In this document: positions 1 through 10,779 of the stretch, one piece after another
Position numbering within the stretch: position 1 is the first letter of the stretch
Layout: every line of letters begins with the position of its first letter
The notes under the pieces: generated by a model
The model's database searches: none
What the model was told of the DNA's origin: nothing
Seen by the model: only the letters and a program-made list of their open reading frames with translations
Translations under genes and position numbers: made by a program
Assembly (NCBI GenBank): GCA_030272155.1
Contig: CP126202.1
Coordinates: 3,741,501-3,805,500, forward strand
Length of the DNA stretch: 64,000 nucleotides
DNA from: Tetradesmus obliquus
Lineage: Eukaryota; Chlorophyta; Chlorophyceae; Sphaeropleales; Scenedesmaceae
Direction: 5' to 3'

Positions 1-256
1 AACAAAAACAAAAAAAAGCTGCACCTTTTAGTGGAGTCTGGGCACTCGGTCAGGTCCTGGATGCCTTTCGGGGCTGCCCCGCACGGGGCTGTCTGCATGA
101 TCGTGTGACAGCGTCTCTTGGTACAAGAGACCTGTGGGGTGAGTGCGGAACAGGTTGCCTCACTCTCTCAATGGATCTTTTTGTGGAGCAAGTGCACAGT
201 TATGTAGGTCAGCCCTTGTAACTTTCTTGCTTCAAAAAAAAAAAAAAAAAAAAAAA
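1..256 (+). mobile_element. LINE-A 3' end, 5'-truncated copy
   Basis: Bases from about 25 onward match the last ~210 bp of the LINE-A 3' UTR seen in the full copy ending at 17,288: the GCCCC-GCAC-GGGGC hairpin, the GTCTCTTG-GTA-CAAGAGAC hairpin, TGTAA, then poly(A) at 234-256. The first 17 bases are an A-rich tail of a preceding insertion, followed by GCTGCACC, the favoured LINE-A target. The same junction (GCTGCACC then TTTTAGTGGAG) recurs near 8,307 and 9,170, so this edge is part of a duplicated block. Confidence 0.85.
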
Positions 257-902
257 TAAATTCCCGAGCTCAAACGGACGAGTAGGTATTTTTGCAGGTC
301 CAACATAAAACAACTCTTTGGAACAATTTAAACAATGTTTCGACGACCACATCCCTTTCGTCCAGGACGGCCAAGTAAGCGCGCCGGGTAAAAATTCAAC
401 GGCACGGACGATTCGAGGGCCGCTGCGCTTCGCTTCTTCTTCCGCCCCAACTCTTGTCAAGTTCTCACATGCACGTGGGTGAAATTCCCGAGCTCAAACG
501 GACGAGTAGGTATTTTTGCAGGTCCATCCAATTTCCAGTGGCAGTGGACCGACACCCGTGCCAATTTGCTGAATGCAGCCAGGTCCCTCCAAAGACATTT
601 TATTATATAAATCAACATAAAACAACTCTTTGGAACAATTTAAACAATGTTTCGACGACCACATCCCTTTCGTCCAGGACGGCCAAGTAAGCGCGCCGGG
701 TAAAAATTCAACGGCACGGACGATTCGAGGGCCGCTGCGCTTCGCTTCCTCTTCCGCCCCAACTCTTGTCAGGTTCTCACATGCACGTGGGTGAAATGTC
801 CGAGCTCAAACGGACGAGTAGGTATTTTTGCAGGTCCATCCAATTTCCAGTGGCAGTGGACCGACACCCGTGCCAATTTGCTGAATGCAGCCAGGTCCCT
901 CC

Positions 903-948
903 GAACCAGGACGAAAAAAAAAAAAAAAAAAAAAAAAGAACCAGGACG
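903..948 (+). mobile_element. Poly(A)-only insertion with target duplication
   Basis: A run of 24 A (914-937) lies between two copies of GAACCAGGACG (903-913 and 938-948). No LINE sequence precedes the A run. The same monomer without the insertion is present in reverse at 42,548-42,558, giving the empty site. This looks like target-primed reverse transcription that copied only the poly(A) tail. Confidence 0.8.
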
Positions 949-1793
949 GCCAAGTAAGCGCGCCGGGTAAAAATTCAACGGCACGGACGATTCGAGGGCC
1001 GCTGCGCTTCGCTTCCTCTTCCGCCCCAACTCTTGTCAAGTTCTCACATGCACGTGGGTGAAATTCCCGAGCTCAAACGGACGGGTAGGTATTTTTGCAG
1101 GTCCATCCAATTTCCAGTGGCAGTGGACCGACACCCGTGCCAACCTGCTGGATGCAGCCAGGTCCCTCCAAAGACATTTTATTATATTAATCAACATAAA
1201 ACAACTCTTTGGAACAATTTAAACAATGTTTCGACGACCACATCCCTTTCGTCCAGGACGGCCAAGTAAGCGCGCCGGGTAAAAATTCAACGGCACGGAC
1301 GATTCGAGGGCCGCTGCGCTTCGCTTCCTCTTCCGCCCCAACTCTTGTCAGGTTCTCACATGCACGTGGGTGAAATTCCCGAGCTCAAACGGACGGGTAG
1401 GTATTTTTGCAGGTCCATCCAATTTCCAGTGGCAGTGGACCGACACCCGTGCTAATTTGCTGAATGCAGCCAGGTCCCTCCAAAGACATTTTATTATATA
1501 AATCAACATAAAACAACTCTTTGGAACAATTTAAACAATGTTTCGACGACCACATCCCTTTCGTCCAGGACGGCCAAGTAAGCGCGCCGGGTAAAAATTC
1601 AACGGCACGGACGATTCGAGGGCCGCTGCGCTTCGCTTCTTCTTCCGCCCCAACTCTTGTCAAGTTCTCACATGCACGTGGGTGAAATGTCCGAGCTCAA
1701 ACGGACGAGTAGGTATTTTTGCAGGTCCATCCAATTTCCAGTGGCAGTGGACCGACACCCGTGCCAATTTGCTGAATGCAGCCAGGTCCCTCC

Positions 1794-1834
1794 GAACCAG
1801 GACGAAAAAAAAAAAAAAAAAAAGAACCAGGACG
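1794..1834 (+). mobile_element. Second copy of the poly(A)-only insertion
   Basis: Same structure and target duplication as at 903-948, with 19 A (1,805-1,823). It is 891 bp from the first copy and in the same monomer context, so it is a duplicate of the first event by amplification of the higher-order unit, not an independent insertion. Confidence 0.8.
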
Positions 1835-2972
1835 GCCAAGTAAGCGCGCCGGGTAAAAATTCAACGGCACGGACGATTCGAGGGCCGCTGCGCTTCGCTT
1901 CCTCTTCCGCCCCAACTCTTGTCAAGTTCTCACATGCACGTGGGTGAAATTCCCGAGCTCAAACGGACGGGTAGGTATTTTTGCAGGTCCATCCAATTTC
2001 CAGTGGCAGTGGACCGACACCCGTGCCAACCTGCTGGATGCAGCCAGGTCCCTCCAAAGACATTTTATTATATTAATCAACATAAAACAACTCTTTGGAA
2101 CAATTTAAACAATGTTTCGACGACCACATCCCTTTCGTCCAGGACGGCCAAGTAAGCGCGCCGGGTAAAAATTCAACGGCACGGACGATTCGAGGGCCGC
2201 TGCGCTTCGCTTCCTCTTCCGCCCCAACTCTTGTCAGGTTCTCACATGCACGTGGGTGAAATGTCCGAGCTCAAACGGACGAGTAGGTATTTTTGCAGGT
2301 CCATCCAATTTCCAGTGGCAGTGGACCGACACCCGTGCCAACCTGCTGGATGCAGCCAGGTCCCTCCAAAGACATTTTATTATATTAATCAACATAAAAC
2401 AACTCTTTGGAACAATTTAAACAATGTTTCGACGACCACATCCCTTTCGTCCAGGACGGCCAAGTAAGCGCGCCGGGTAAAAATTCAACGGCACGGACGA
2501 TTCGAGGGCCGCTGCGCTTCGCTTCTTCTTCCGCCCCAACTCTTGTCAAGTTCTCACATGCACGTGGGTGAAATTCCCGAGCTCAAACGGACGAGTAGGT
2601 ATTTTTGCAGGTCCATCCAATTTCCAGTGGCAGTGGACCGACACCCGTGCCAATTTGCTGAATGCAGCCAGGTCCCTCCAAAGACATTTTATTATATAAA
2701 TCAACATAAAACAACTCTTTGGAACATTTTAAACAATGTTTCGACGACCACATCCCTTTCGTCCAGGACGGCCAAGTAAGCGCGCCGGGTAAAAATTCAA
2801 CGGCACGGACGATTCGAGGGCCGCTGCGCTTCGCTTCCTCTTCCGCCCCAACTCTTGTCAGGTTCTCACATGCACGTGGGTGAAATGTCCGAGCTCAAAC
2901 GGACGAGTAGGTATTTTTGCAGGTCCATCCAATTTCCAGTGGCAGTGGACCGACACCCGTGCCAACCTGCTG

Positions 2973-3051
2973 GATGCAGCCAGGTCTCAATAGATCTTTT
3001 TGTGGAGCAAGTGCACAGTTATGTAGGTCAGCCCTTGTAACTTTCTTGCTT

Positions 3052-3086
<35 letters not shown>

Positions 3087-3097
3087 TGCAGCCAGGT
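2973..3097 (+). mobile_element. 99-bp LINE-A tail inserted in satellite, 13-bp TSD
   Basis: The last 67 bp of LINE-A plus 32 A (2,986-3,084) interrupt a type-B monomer. Flanks are a perfect target-site duplication, GATGCAGCCAGGT, at 2,973-2,985 and 3,085-3,097. The insert carries a private G-to-A change (CAATAGATC for CAATGGATC) that marks its descendants. Confidence 0.9.
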
Positions 3098-3708
3098 CCC
3101 TCCAAAGACATTTTATTATATTAATCAACATAAAACAACTCTTTGGAACAATTTAAACAATGTTTCGACGACCACATCCCTTTCGTCCAGGACGGCCAAG
3201 TAAGCGCGCCGGGTAAAAATTCAACGGCACGGACGATTCGAGGGCCGCTGCGCTTCGCTTCTTCTTCCGCCCCAACTCTTGTCAAGTTCTCACATGCACG
3301 TGGGTGAAATTCCCGAGCTCAAACGGACGAGTAGGTATTTTTGCAGGTCCATCCAATTTCCAGTGGCAGTGGACCGACACCCGTGCCAATTTGCTGAATG
3401 CAGCCAGGTCCCTCCAAAGACATTTTATTATATAAATCAACATAAAACAACTCTTTGGAACAATTTAAACAATGTTTCGACGACCACATCCCTTTCGTCC
3501 AGGACGGCCAAGTAAGCGCGCCGGGTAAAAATTCAACGGCACGGACGATTCGAGGGCCGCTGCGCTTCGCTTCCTCTTCCGCCCCAACTCTTGTCAGGTT
3601 CTCACATGCACGTGGGTGAAATGTCCGAGCTCAAACGGACGAGTAGGTATTTTTGCAGGTCCATCCAATTTCCAGTGGCAGTGGACCGACACCCGTGCCA
3701 ACCTGCTG

Positions 3709-3787
3709 GATGCAGCCAGGTCTCAATAGATCTTTTTGTGGAGCAAGTGCACAGTTATGTAGGTCAGCCCTTGTAACTTTCTTGCTT

Positions 3788-3822
<35 letters not shown>

Positions 3823-4523
3823 TGCAGCCAGGTCCCTCCAAAGACATTTTATTATATTAATCAACATAAAACAACTCTTTGGAACAATTTAAACAATGTT
3901 TCGACGACCACATCCCTTTCGTCCAGGACGGCCAAGTAAGCGCGCCGGGTAAAAATTCAACGGCACGGACGATTCGAGGGCCGCTGCGCTTCGCTTCTTC
4001 TTCCGCCCCAACTCTTGTCAAGTTCTCACATGCACGTGGGTGAAATTCCCGAGCTCAAACGGACGAGTAGGTATTTTTGCAGGTCCATCCAATTTCCAGT
4101 GGCAGTGGACCGACACCCGTGCCAATTTGCTGAATGCAGCCAGGTCCCTCCAAAGACATTTTATTATATAAATCAACATAAAACAACTCTTTGGAACAAT
4201 TTAAACAATGTTTCGACGACCACATCCCTTTCGTCCAGGACGGCCAAGTAAGCGCGCCGGGTAAAAATTCAACGGCACGGACGATTCGAGGGCCGCTGCG
4301 CTTCGCTTCCTCTTCCGCCCCAACTCTTGTCAGGTTCTCACATGCACGTGGGTGAAATGTCCGAGCTCAAACGGACGAGTAGGTATTTTTGCAGGTCCAT
4401 CCAATTTCCAGTGGCAGTGGACCGACACCCGTGCCAACCTGCTGGATGCAGCCAGGTCTCAATAGATCTTTTTGTGGAGCAAGTGCACAGTTATGTAGGT
4501 CAGCCCTTGTAACTTTCTTGCTT

Positions 4524-4558
<35 letters not shown>

Positions 4559-4569
4559 TGCAGCCAGGT
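3709..4569 (+). mobile_element. Two amplified copies of the same LINE-A tail insertion
   Basis: Inserts at 3,722-3,820 and 4,458-4,556 have the same 5' truncation point, the same TSD and the same private CAATAGATC change as the insert at 2,986. They are 736 bp apart, so the satellite amplified after the insertion. A further descendant is at 6,941-7,038. Confidence 0.9.
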
Positions 4570-5151
4570 CCCTCCAAAGACATTTTATTATATTAATCAA
4601 CATAAAACAACTCTTTGGAACAATTTAAACAATGTTTCGACGACCACATCCCTTTCGTCCAGGACGGCCAAGTAAGCGCGCCGGGTAAAAATTCAACGGC
4701 ACGGACGATTCGAGGGCCGCTGCGCTTCGCTTCTTCTTCCGCCCCAACTCTTGTCAAGTTCTCACATGCACGTGGGTGAAATTCCCGAGCTCAAACGGAC
4801 GAGTAGGTATTTTTGCAGGTCCATCCAATTTCCAGTGGCAGTGGACCGACACCCGTGCCAATTTGCTGAATGCAGCCAGGTCCCTCCAAAGACATTTTAT
4901 TATATAAATCAACATAAAACAACTCTTTGGAACAATTTAAACAATGTTTCGACGACCACATCCCTTTCGTCCAGGACGGCCAAGTAAGCGCGCCGGGTAA
5001 AAATTCAACGGCACGGACGATTCGAGGGCCGCTGCGCTTCGCTTCCTCTTCCGCCCCAACTCTTGTCAGGTTCTCACATGCACGTGGGTGAAATGTCCGA
5101 GCTCAAACGGACGAGTAGGTATTTTTGCAGGTCCATCCAATTTCCAGTGGC

Positions 5152-5640
5152 GATAGCAGGATATGCTTTGCCTGAAGTGGAGAGTCTATCAATAGACAGG
5201 TGGTGATTGTCTGTGTCGACAATCAGTCACCTATAAATAGGCGTCTTGTGTGTGTGTGTCGTAATGCTGCCTGTGAGGTGCAGCTTTTAGAGGTGTGCAA
5301 GTCACCATGCGTTGATAGCTGACAGCTACACTATGGACAGCTTTTGTTTCAAGGGCCAGTCACGGTCTGTCACACATCACAGGACGTCATTGCGTAACTG
5401 TGATTTTAGTGGAGTCTGGGCACTCGGTCAGGTCCTGGATGCCTTTCGGGGCTGCCCCGCACGGGGCTGTCTGCATGATCGTGTGACAGCGTCTCTTGGT
5501 ACAAGAGACCTGTGGGGTGAGTGCGGAACAGGTTGCCTCACTCTCTCAATGGATCTTTTTGTGGAGCAAGTGCACAGTTATGTAGGTCAGCCCTTGTAAC
5601 TTTCTTGCTTCAAAAAAAAAAAAAAAATAAAATAAAAAAA
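5152..5640 (+). mobile_element. LINE-A 3' UTR copy in satellite
   Basis: Starts within the LINE-A 3' UTR (GATAGCAGGATATGC) right after satellite CCAGTGGC and runs to TGTAA and an A-rich tail at 5,612-5,640 that contains T interruptions (AAATAAAATAAA). The satellite resumes at TTCCCGAGC in a different monomer type, so no short TSD is visible. The same left junction recurs at 7,634. Confidence 0.85.
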
Positions 5641-5845
5641 TTCCCGAGCTCAAACGGACGAGTAGGTATTTTTGCAGGTCCATCCAATTTCCAGTGGCAG
5701 TGGACCGACACCCGTGCCAACCTGCTGGATGCAGCCAGGTCCCTCCAAAGACATTTTATTATATTAATCAACATAAAACAACTCTTTGGAACAATTTAAA
5801 CAATGTTTCGACGACCACATCCCTTTCGTCCAGGACGGCCAAGTA
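5641..5845 (+). repeat. Partial 312-bp satellite monomer
   Basis: A type-A start joined to a type-B body, ending at CGGCCAAGTA where a minus-strand LINE-A tail begins. It is repeated at 9,418-9,622 as part of a segmental duplication. Confidence 0.85.
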
Positions 5846-6137
5846 TTTTTTTTTTTTTTTTTGAAGCAAGAAAGTTACAAGGGCTGACCTACATAACTGT
5901 GCACTTGCTCCACAAAAAGATCCATTGAGAGAGTGAGGCAACCTGTTCCGCACTCACCCCACAGGTCTCTTGTACCAAGAGACGCTGTCACACGATTTTT
6001 TTTTTTTTTTTTGAAGCAAGAAAGTTACAAGGGCTGACCTACATAACTGTGCACTTGCTCCACAAAAAGATCCATTGAGAGAGTGAGGCAACCTGTTCCG
6101 CACTCACCCCACAGGTCTCTTGTACCAAGAGACGCTG

Positions 6138-6168
<31 letters not shown>

Positions 6169-6390
6169 CGAAGAGACGCTGTCACACGATCATGCAGACA
6201 GCCCCGTGCGGGGCAGCCCCGAAAGGCATCCAGGACCTGACCGAGTGCCCAGACTCCACTAAAATCACAGTTACGCAATGACGTCCTGTGATGTGTGACA
6301 GACCGTGACTGGCCCTTGAAACAAAAGCTGTCCATAGTGTAGCTGTCAGCTATCAACGCATGGTGACTTGCACACCTCTAAAAGCTGCAC
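5846..6390 (-). mobile_element. Stack of nested minus-strand LINE-A tails
   Basis: Three minus-strand layers. The first tail has poly(T) at 5,846-5,862 and runs to GTCACACGAT. It is broken by a second tail (poly(T) from 5,996). AGAGACGCTGTCACACGAT is repeated on the far side near 6,172, a 19-bp TSD. Inside that lies a run of about 29 T plus CGA (6,140-6,171) flanked by AGAGACGCTGTC, effectively a poly(A)-only insertion. The rest (6,172-6,390) is 3' UTR sequence to AAAAGCTGCAC. Confidence 0.8.
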
Positions 6391-6460
6391 AGTTACGTAG
6401 GTCAGCCCTTGTAACTTTCTTGCTTCAAAAAAAAAAAAAAAAAAAAAAAAAAAGCTGCAC
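6380..6460 (+). mobile_element. Very short LINE-A insertion in its own 3' UTR, 11-bp TSD
   Basis: Only 36 bp of LINE-A 3' end (6,391-6,426) plus poly(A) lie between two copies of AAAAGCTGCAC (6,380-6,390 and 6,450-6,460). The host is a minus-strand LINE-A 3' UTR. On the host coding strand the target reads GTGCAGCTTTT. Confidence 0.85.
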
Positions 6461-6720
6461 CTCACAGGCAGCATTACGACACACACACACAAGACGCCTA
6501 TTTATAGGTGACTGATTGTCGACACAGACAATCACCACCTGTCTATTGATAGACTCTCCACTTCAGGCAAAGCATATCCTGCTATTGACCGAACATACCC
6601 CTATGAGACATGTGGCATTATGTAAAAAATGACACCAACACAGACACATATAACCACACACACAAACTTATCAGCACATGCCTGCACACATCATGATACT
6701 CTGCTACCCACACGCATGCA
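6461..6720 (-). mobile_element. Minus-strand LINE-A 3' UTR, distal part
   Basis: Continuation of the host copy interrupted at 6,391. It contains the (CA)n stretch, TGTCGACACAGACA and CACACGCATGCA. It joins satellite at 6,720/6,721 through GCAGGACGG. The block from ~5,628 to ~6,935 is repeated at ~9,406-10,714. Confidence 0.8.
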
Positions 6721-7006
6721 GGACGGCCAAGTAAGCGCGCCGGGTAAAAATTCAACGGCACGGACGATTCGAGGGCCGCTGCGCTTCGCTTCCTCCTCCG
6801 CCCCAACTCTTGTCAAGTTCTCACATGCACGTGGGTGAAATTCCCGAGCTCAAACGGACGAGTAGGTATTTTTGCAGGTCCATCCAATTTCCAGTGGCAG
6901 TGGACCGACACCCGTGCCAACCTGCTGGATGCAGCCAGGTCTCAATAGATCTTTTTGTGGAGCAAGTGCACAGTTATGTAGGTCAGCCCTTGTAACTTTC
7001 TTGCTT

Positions 7007-7040
<34 letters not shown>

Positions 7041-7633
7041 TGCAGCCAGGTCCCTCCAAAGACATTTTATTATATTAATCAACATAAAACAACTCTTTGG
7101 AACAATTTAAACAATGTTTCGACGACCACATCCCTTTCGTCCAGGACGGCCAAGTAAGCGCGCCGGGTAAAAATTCAACGGCACGGACGATTCGAGGGCC
7201 GCTGCGCTTCGCTTCTTCTTCCGCCCCAACTCTTGTCAAGTTCTCACATGCACGTGGGTGAAATTCCCGAGCTCAAACGGACGAGTAGGTATTTTTGCAG
7301 GTCCATCCAATTTCCAGTGGCAGTGGACCGACACCCGTGCCAATTTGCTGAATGCAGCCAGGTCCCTCCAAAGACATTTTATTATATAAATCAACATAAA
7401 ACAACTCTTTGGAACAATTTAAACAATGTTTCGACGACCACATCCCTTTCGTCCAGGACGGCCAAGTAAGCGCGCCGGGTAAAAATTCAACGGCACGGAC
7501 GATTCGAGGGCCGCTGCGCTTCGCTTCCTCTTCCGCCCCAACTCTTGTCAGGTTCTCACATGCACGTGGGTGAAATGTCCGAGCTCAAACGGACGAGTAG
7601 GTATTTTTGCAGGTCCATCCAATTTCCAGTGGC
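6721..7633 (+). repeat. Satellite block carrying the amplified LINE tail
   Basis: About three 312-bp monomers, including a copy of the LINE-A tail insertion with CAATAGATC and poly(A) (6,941-7,038) and its GATGCAGCCAGGT duplication. It ends at the same CCAGTGGC/GATAGCAGG junction as 5,151/5,152, so it is a segmental duplicate of the right end of the main array. Confidence 0.88.
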
Positions 7634-8106
7634 GATAGCAGGATATGCTTTGCCTGAAGTGGAGAGTCTATCAATAGACAGGTGGTGATTGTCTGTGTCG
7701 ACAATCAGTCACCTATAAATAGGCGTCTTGTGTGTGTGTGTCGTAATGCTGCCTGTGAGGTGCAGCTTTTAGAGGTGTGCAAGTCACCATGCGTTGATAG
7801 CTGACAGCTACACTATGGACAGCTTTTGTTTCAAGGGCCAGTCACGGTCTGTCACACATCACAGGACGTCATTGCGTAACTGTGATTTTAGTGGAGTCTG
7901 GGCACTCGGTCAGGTCCTGGATGCCACACGATCATGCAGACAGCCCCGTGCGGGGCAGCCCCGAAAGGCATCCAGGACCTGACCGAGTGCCCAGACTCCA
8001 CTAAAATCACAGTTACGCAATGACGTCCTGTGATGTGTGACAGACCGTGACTGGCCCTTGAAACAAAAGCTGTCCATAGTGTAGCTGTCAGCTATCAACG
8101 CATGGT
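7634..8106. mobile_element. LINE-A fold-back (inverted 3' UTR pieces)
   Basis: Plus-strand 3' UTR from 7,634 to 7,924 switches at ATGCC/ACACGATC into minus-strand 3' UTR (7,925-8,106). About 160 bp before the switch are the reverse complement of sequence after it, leaving a ~40-bp loop. Twin priming during insertion, or recombination between opposed copies, could produce it. Confidence 0.75.
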
Positions 8107-8204
8107 TTTTTTTTTTTTTTTTTTTTTTTTGAAGCAAGAAAGTTACAAGGGCTGACCTACATAACTGTGCACTTGCTCCACAAAAAGATCCATCAACGCA
8201 TGGT
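8094..8204 (-). mobile_element. Short minus-strand LINE-A tail with 13-bp TSD
   Basis: Insert 8,107-8,191 (poly(T) then ~60 bp of 3' end) is flanked by ATCAACGCATGGT at 8,094-8,106 and 8,192-8,204. The same event is duplicated near 9,041-9,150. Confidence 0.88.
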
Positions 8205-8272
8205 GACTTGCACACCTCTAAAAGCTGCACCTTGCACAGTTATGTAGGTCAGCCCTTGTAACTTTCTTGCTT

Positions 8273-8309
<37 letters not shown>

Positions 8310-9409
8310 GCACCTTTTAGTGGAGTCTGGGCACTCGGTCAGGTCCTGGATGCCTTTCGGGGCTGCCCCGCACGGGGCTGTCTGCATGATCGTGTGACAG
8401 CGTCTCTTGGTACAAGAGACCTGTGGGGTGAGTGCGGAACAGGTTGCCTCACTCTCTCAATGGATCTTTTTGTGGAGCAAGTGCACAGTTATGTAGGTCA
8501 GCCCTTGTAACTTTCTTGCTTCAAAAAAAAAAAAAAAAAAAAATCGTGTGACAGCGTCTCTTGGTACAAGAGACCTGTGGGGTGAGTGCGGAACAGGTTG
8601 CCTCACTCTCTCAATGGATCTTTTTGTGGAGCAAGTGCACAGTTATGTAGGTCAGCCCTTGTAACTTTCTTGCTTCAAAAAAAAAAAAAAAAAAAAAAAA
8701 AATCGTGTGACAGCGTCTCTTGGTACAAGAGACCTGTGGGGTGAGTGCGGAACAGGTTGCCTCACTCTCTCAATGGATCTTTTTGTGGAGCAAGTGCACA
8801 GTTATGTAGGTCAGCCCTTGTAACTTTCTTGCTTCAAAAAAAAAAAAAAAAAAAAAAAAAAAGAGACGCTGTCACACGATCATGCAGACAGCCCCGTGCG
8901 GGGCAGCCCCGAAAGGCATCCAGGACCTGACCGAGTGCCCAGACTCCACTAAAATCACAGTTACGCAATGACGTCCTGTGATGTGTGACAGACCGTGACT
9001 GGCCCTTGAAACAAAAGCTGTCCATAGTGTAGCTGTCAGCTATCAACGCATGGTTTTTTTTTTTTTTTTTTTTTTTTTGAAGCAAGAAAGTTACAAGGGC
9101 TGACCAACATAACTGTGCACTTGCTCCACAAAAAGATCCATCAACGCATGGTGACTTGCACACCTCTAAAAGCTGCACCTTTTAGTGGAGTCTGGGCACT
9201 CGGTCAGGTCCTGGATGCCTTTCGGGGCTGCCCCGCACGGGGCTGTCTGCATGATCGTGTGACAGCGTCTCTTGGTACAAGAGACCTGTGGGGTGAGTGC
9301 GGAACAGGTTGCCTCACTCTCTCAATGGATCTTTTTGTGGAGCAAGTGCACAGTTATGTAGGTCAGCCCTTGTAACTTTCTTGCTTCAAAAAAAAAAAAA
9401 AAAAAAAAA
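8205..9409. mobile_element. Concatenated LINE-A tails
   Basis: After a short minus remnant, a 3' tail with poly(A) (8,233-8,306) is followed by plus-strand 3' UTR from TTTTAGTGG (8,315). Then come three near-identical ~159-bp units, each TCGTGTGACAG through poly(A), ending at about 8,543, 8,702 and 8,862. Minus-strand 3' UTR follows (8,863-9,175) with a duplicated copy of the ATCAACGCATGGT insertion, then another plus-strand 3' UTR to poly(A) near 9,409. Confidence 0.78.
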
Positions 9410-10204
9410 TAAAAAAATTCCCGAGCTCAAACGGACGAGTAGGTATTTTTGCAGGTCCATCCAATTTCCAGTGGCAGTGGACCGACACCCGTGCCAACCT
9501 GCTGGATGCAGCCAGGTCCCTCCAAAGACATTTTATTATATTAATCAACATAAAACAACTCTTTGGAACAATTTAAACAATGTTTCGACGACCACATCCC
9601 TTTCGTCCAGGACGGCCAAGTATTTTTTTTTTTTTTTTTTTGAAGCAAGAAAGTTACAAGGGCTGACCTACATAACTGTGCACTTGCTCCACAAAAAGAT
9701 CCATTGAGAGAGTGAGGCAACCTGTTCCGCACTCACCCCACAGGTCTCTTGTACCAAGAGACGCTGTCACACGATTTTTTTTTTTTTTTTTGAAGCAAGA
9801 AAGTTACAAGGGCTGACCTACATAACTGTGCACTTGCTCCACAAAAAGATCCATTGAGAGAGTGAGGCAACCTGTTCCGCACTCACCCCACAGGTCTCTT
9901 GTACCAAGAGACGCTGTCTTTTTTTTTTTTTTTTTTTTTTTTTTTTCGAAGAGACGCTGTCACACGATCATGCAGACAGCCCCGTGCGGGGCAGCCCCGA
10001 AAGGCATCCAGGACCTGACCGAGTGCCCAGACTCCACTAAAATCACAGTTACGCAATGACGTCCTGTGATGTGTGACAGACCGTGACTGGCCCTTGAAAC
10101 AAAAGCTGTCCATAGTGTAGCTGTCAGCTATCAACGCATGGTGACTTGCACACCTCTAAAAGCTGCACAGTTACGTAGGTCAGCCCTTGTAACTTTCTTG
10201 CTTC

Positions 10205-10235
<31 letters not shown>

Positions 10236-10779
10236 GCACCTCACAGGCAGCATTACGACACACACACACAAGACGCCTATTTATAGGTGACTGATTGTCG
10301 ACACAGACAATCACCACCTGTCTATTGATAGACTCTCCACTTCAGGCAAAGCATATCCTGCTATTGACCGAACATACCCCTATGAGACATGTGGCATTAT
10401 GTAAAAAATGACACCAACACAGACACATATAACCACACACACAAACTTATCAGCACATGCCTGCACACATCATGATACTCTGCTACCCACACGCATGCAG
10501 GACGGCCAAGTAAGCGCGCCGGGTAAAAATTCAACGGCACGGACGATTCGAGGGCCGCTGCGCTTCGCTTCCTCCTCCGCCCCAACTCTTGTCAAGTTCT
10601 CACATGCACGTGGGTGAAATTCCCGAGCTCAAACGGACGAGTAGGTATTTTTGCAGGTCCATCCAATTTCCAGTGGCAGTGGACCGACACCCGTGCCAAC
10701 CTGCTGGATGCAGCCAGGTCCCTCCAAAGACATTTTATTATATTAATCAACATAAAACAACTCCTTGGAACATTTTAAA
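9410..10779. repeat. Segmental duplication of 5,628-6,990
   Basis: Satellite, nested minus-strand LINE tails, the 36-bp self-insertion with AAAAGCTGCAC duplication and the GCATGCA/GGACGG satellite junction recur in the same order, about 3,778 bp downstream. Unlike the first block, the satellite here lacks the CAATAGATC tail insert, and at 10,779/10,780 it is cut by the start of the long LINE-A copy. Confidence 0.85.

Larger units (their letters stand above)
257..5151 (+). repeat. 312-bp satellite array with higher-order structure
   Basis: A head-to-tail tandem repeat with a 312-bp period (equivalent points at 454, 766, 1,919, 2,231, 2,543, 2,855). Two monomer types alternate. Type A has ATTCCCGAGCTC, CAATTTGCTGAATG and TATAAATC. 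Type B has ATGTCCGAGCTC, CAACCTGCTGGATG and TATTAATC. Two higher-order repeats are visible: a ~890-bp unit (766 vs 1,657), in which one monomer is shortened and carries a poly(A) insertion, and a 736-bp unit repeated three times (3,279, 4,015, 4,751), in which one monomer carries a LINE tail. Each monomer has a short open frame of about 78 codons, but no recognisable protein. I treat it as satellite, not gene. Confidence 0.93.

Noticed and set aside
454..5000. Repeated ~78-codon open frames starting SSHMHVGE or SGSHMHVGE
   Set aside because: They are frames of the 312-bp satellite, occur once per monomer, match no domain, and are broken by poly(A) in several monomers.
257..5151. CRISPR-like array of regular repeats
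   Set aside because: The period is 312 bp with near-identical units and no unique spacers, and the DNA is eukaryotic nuclear.
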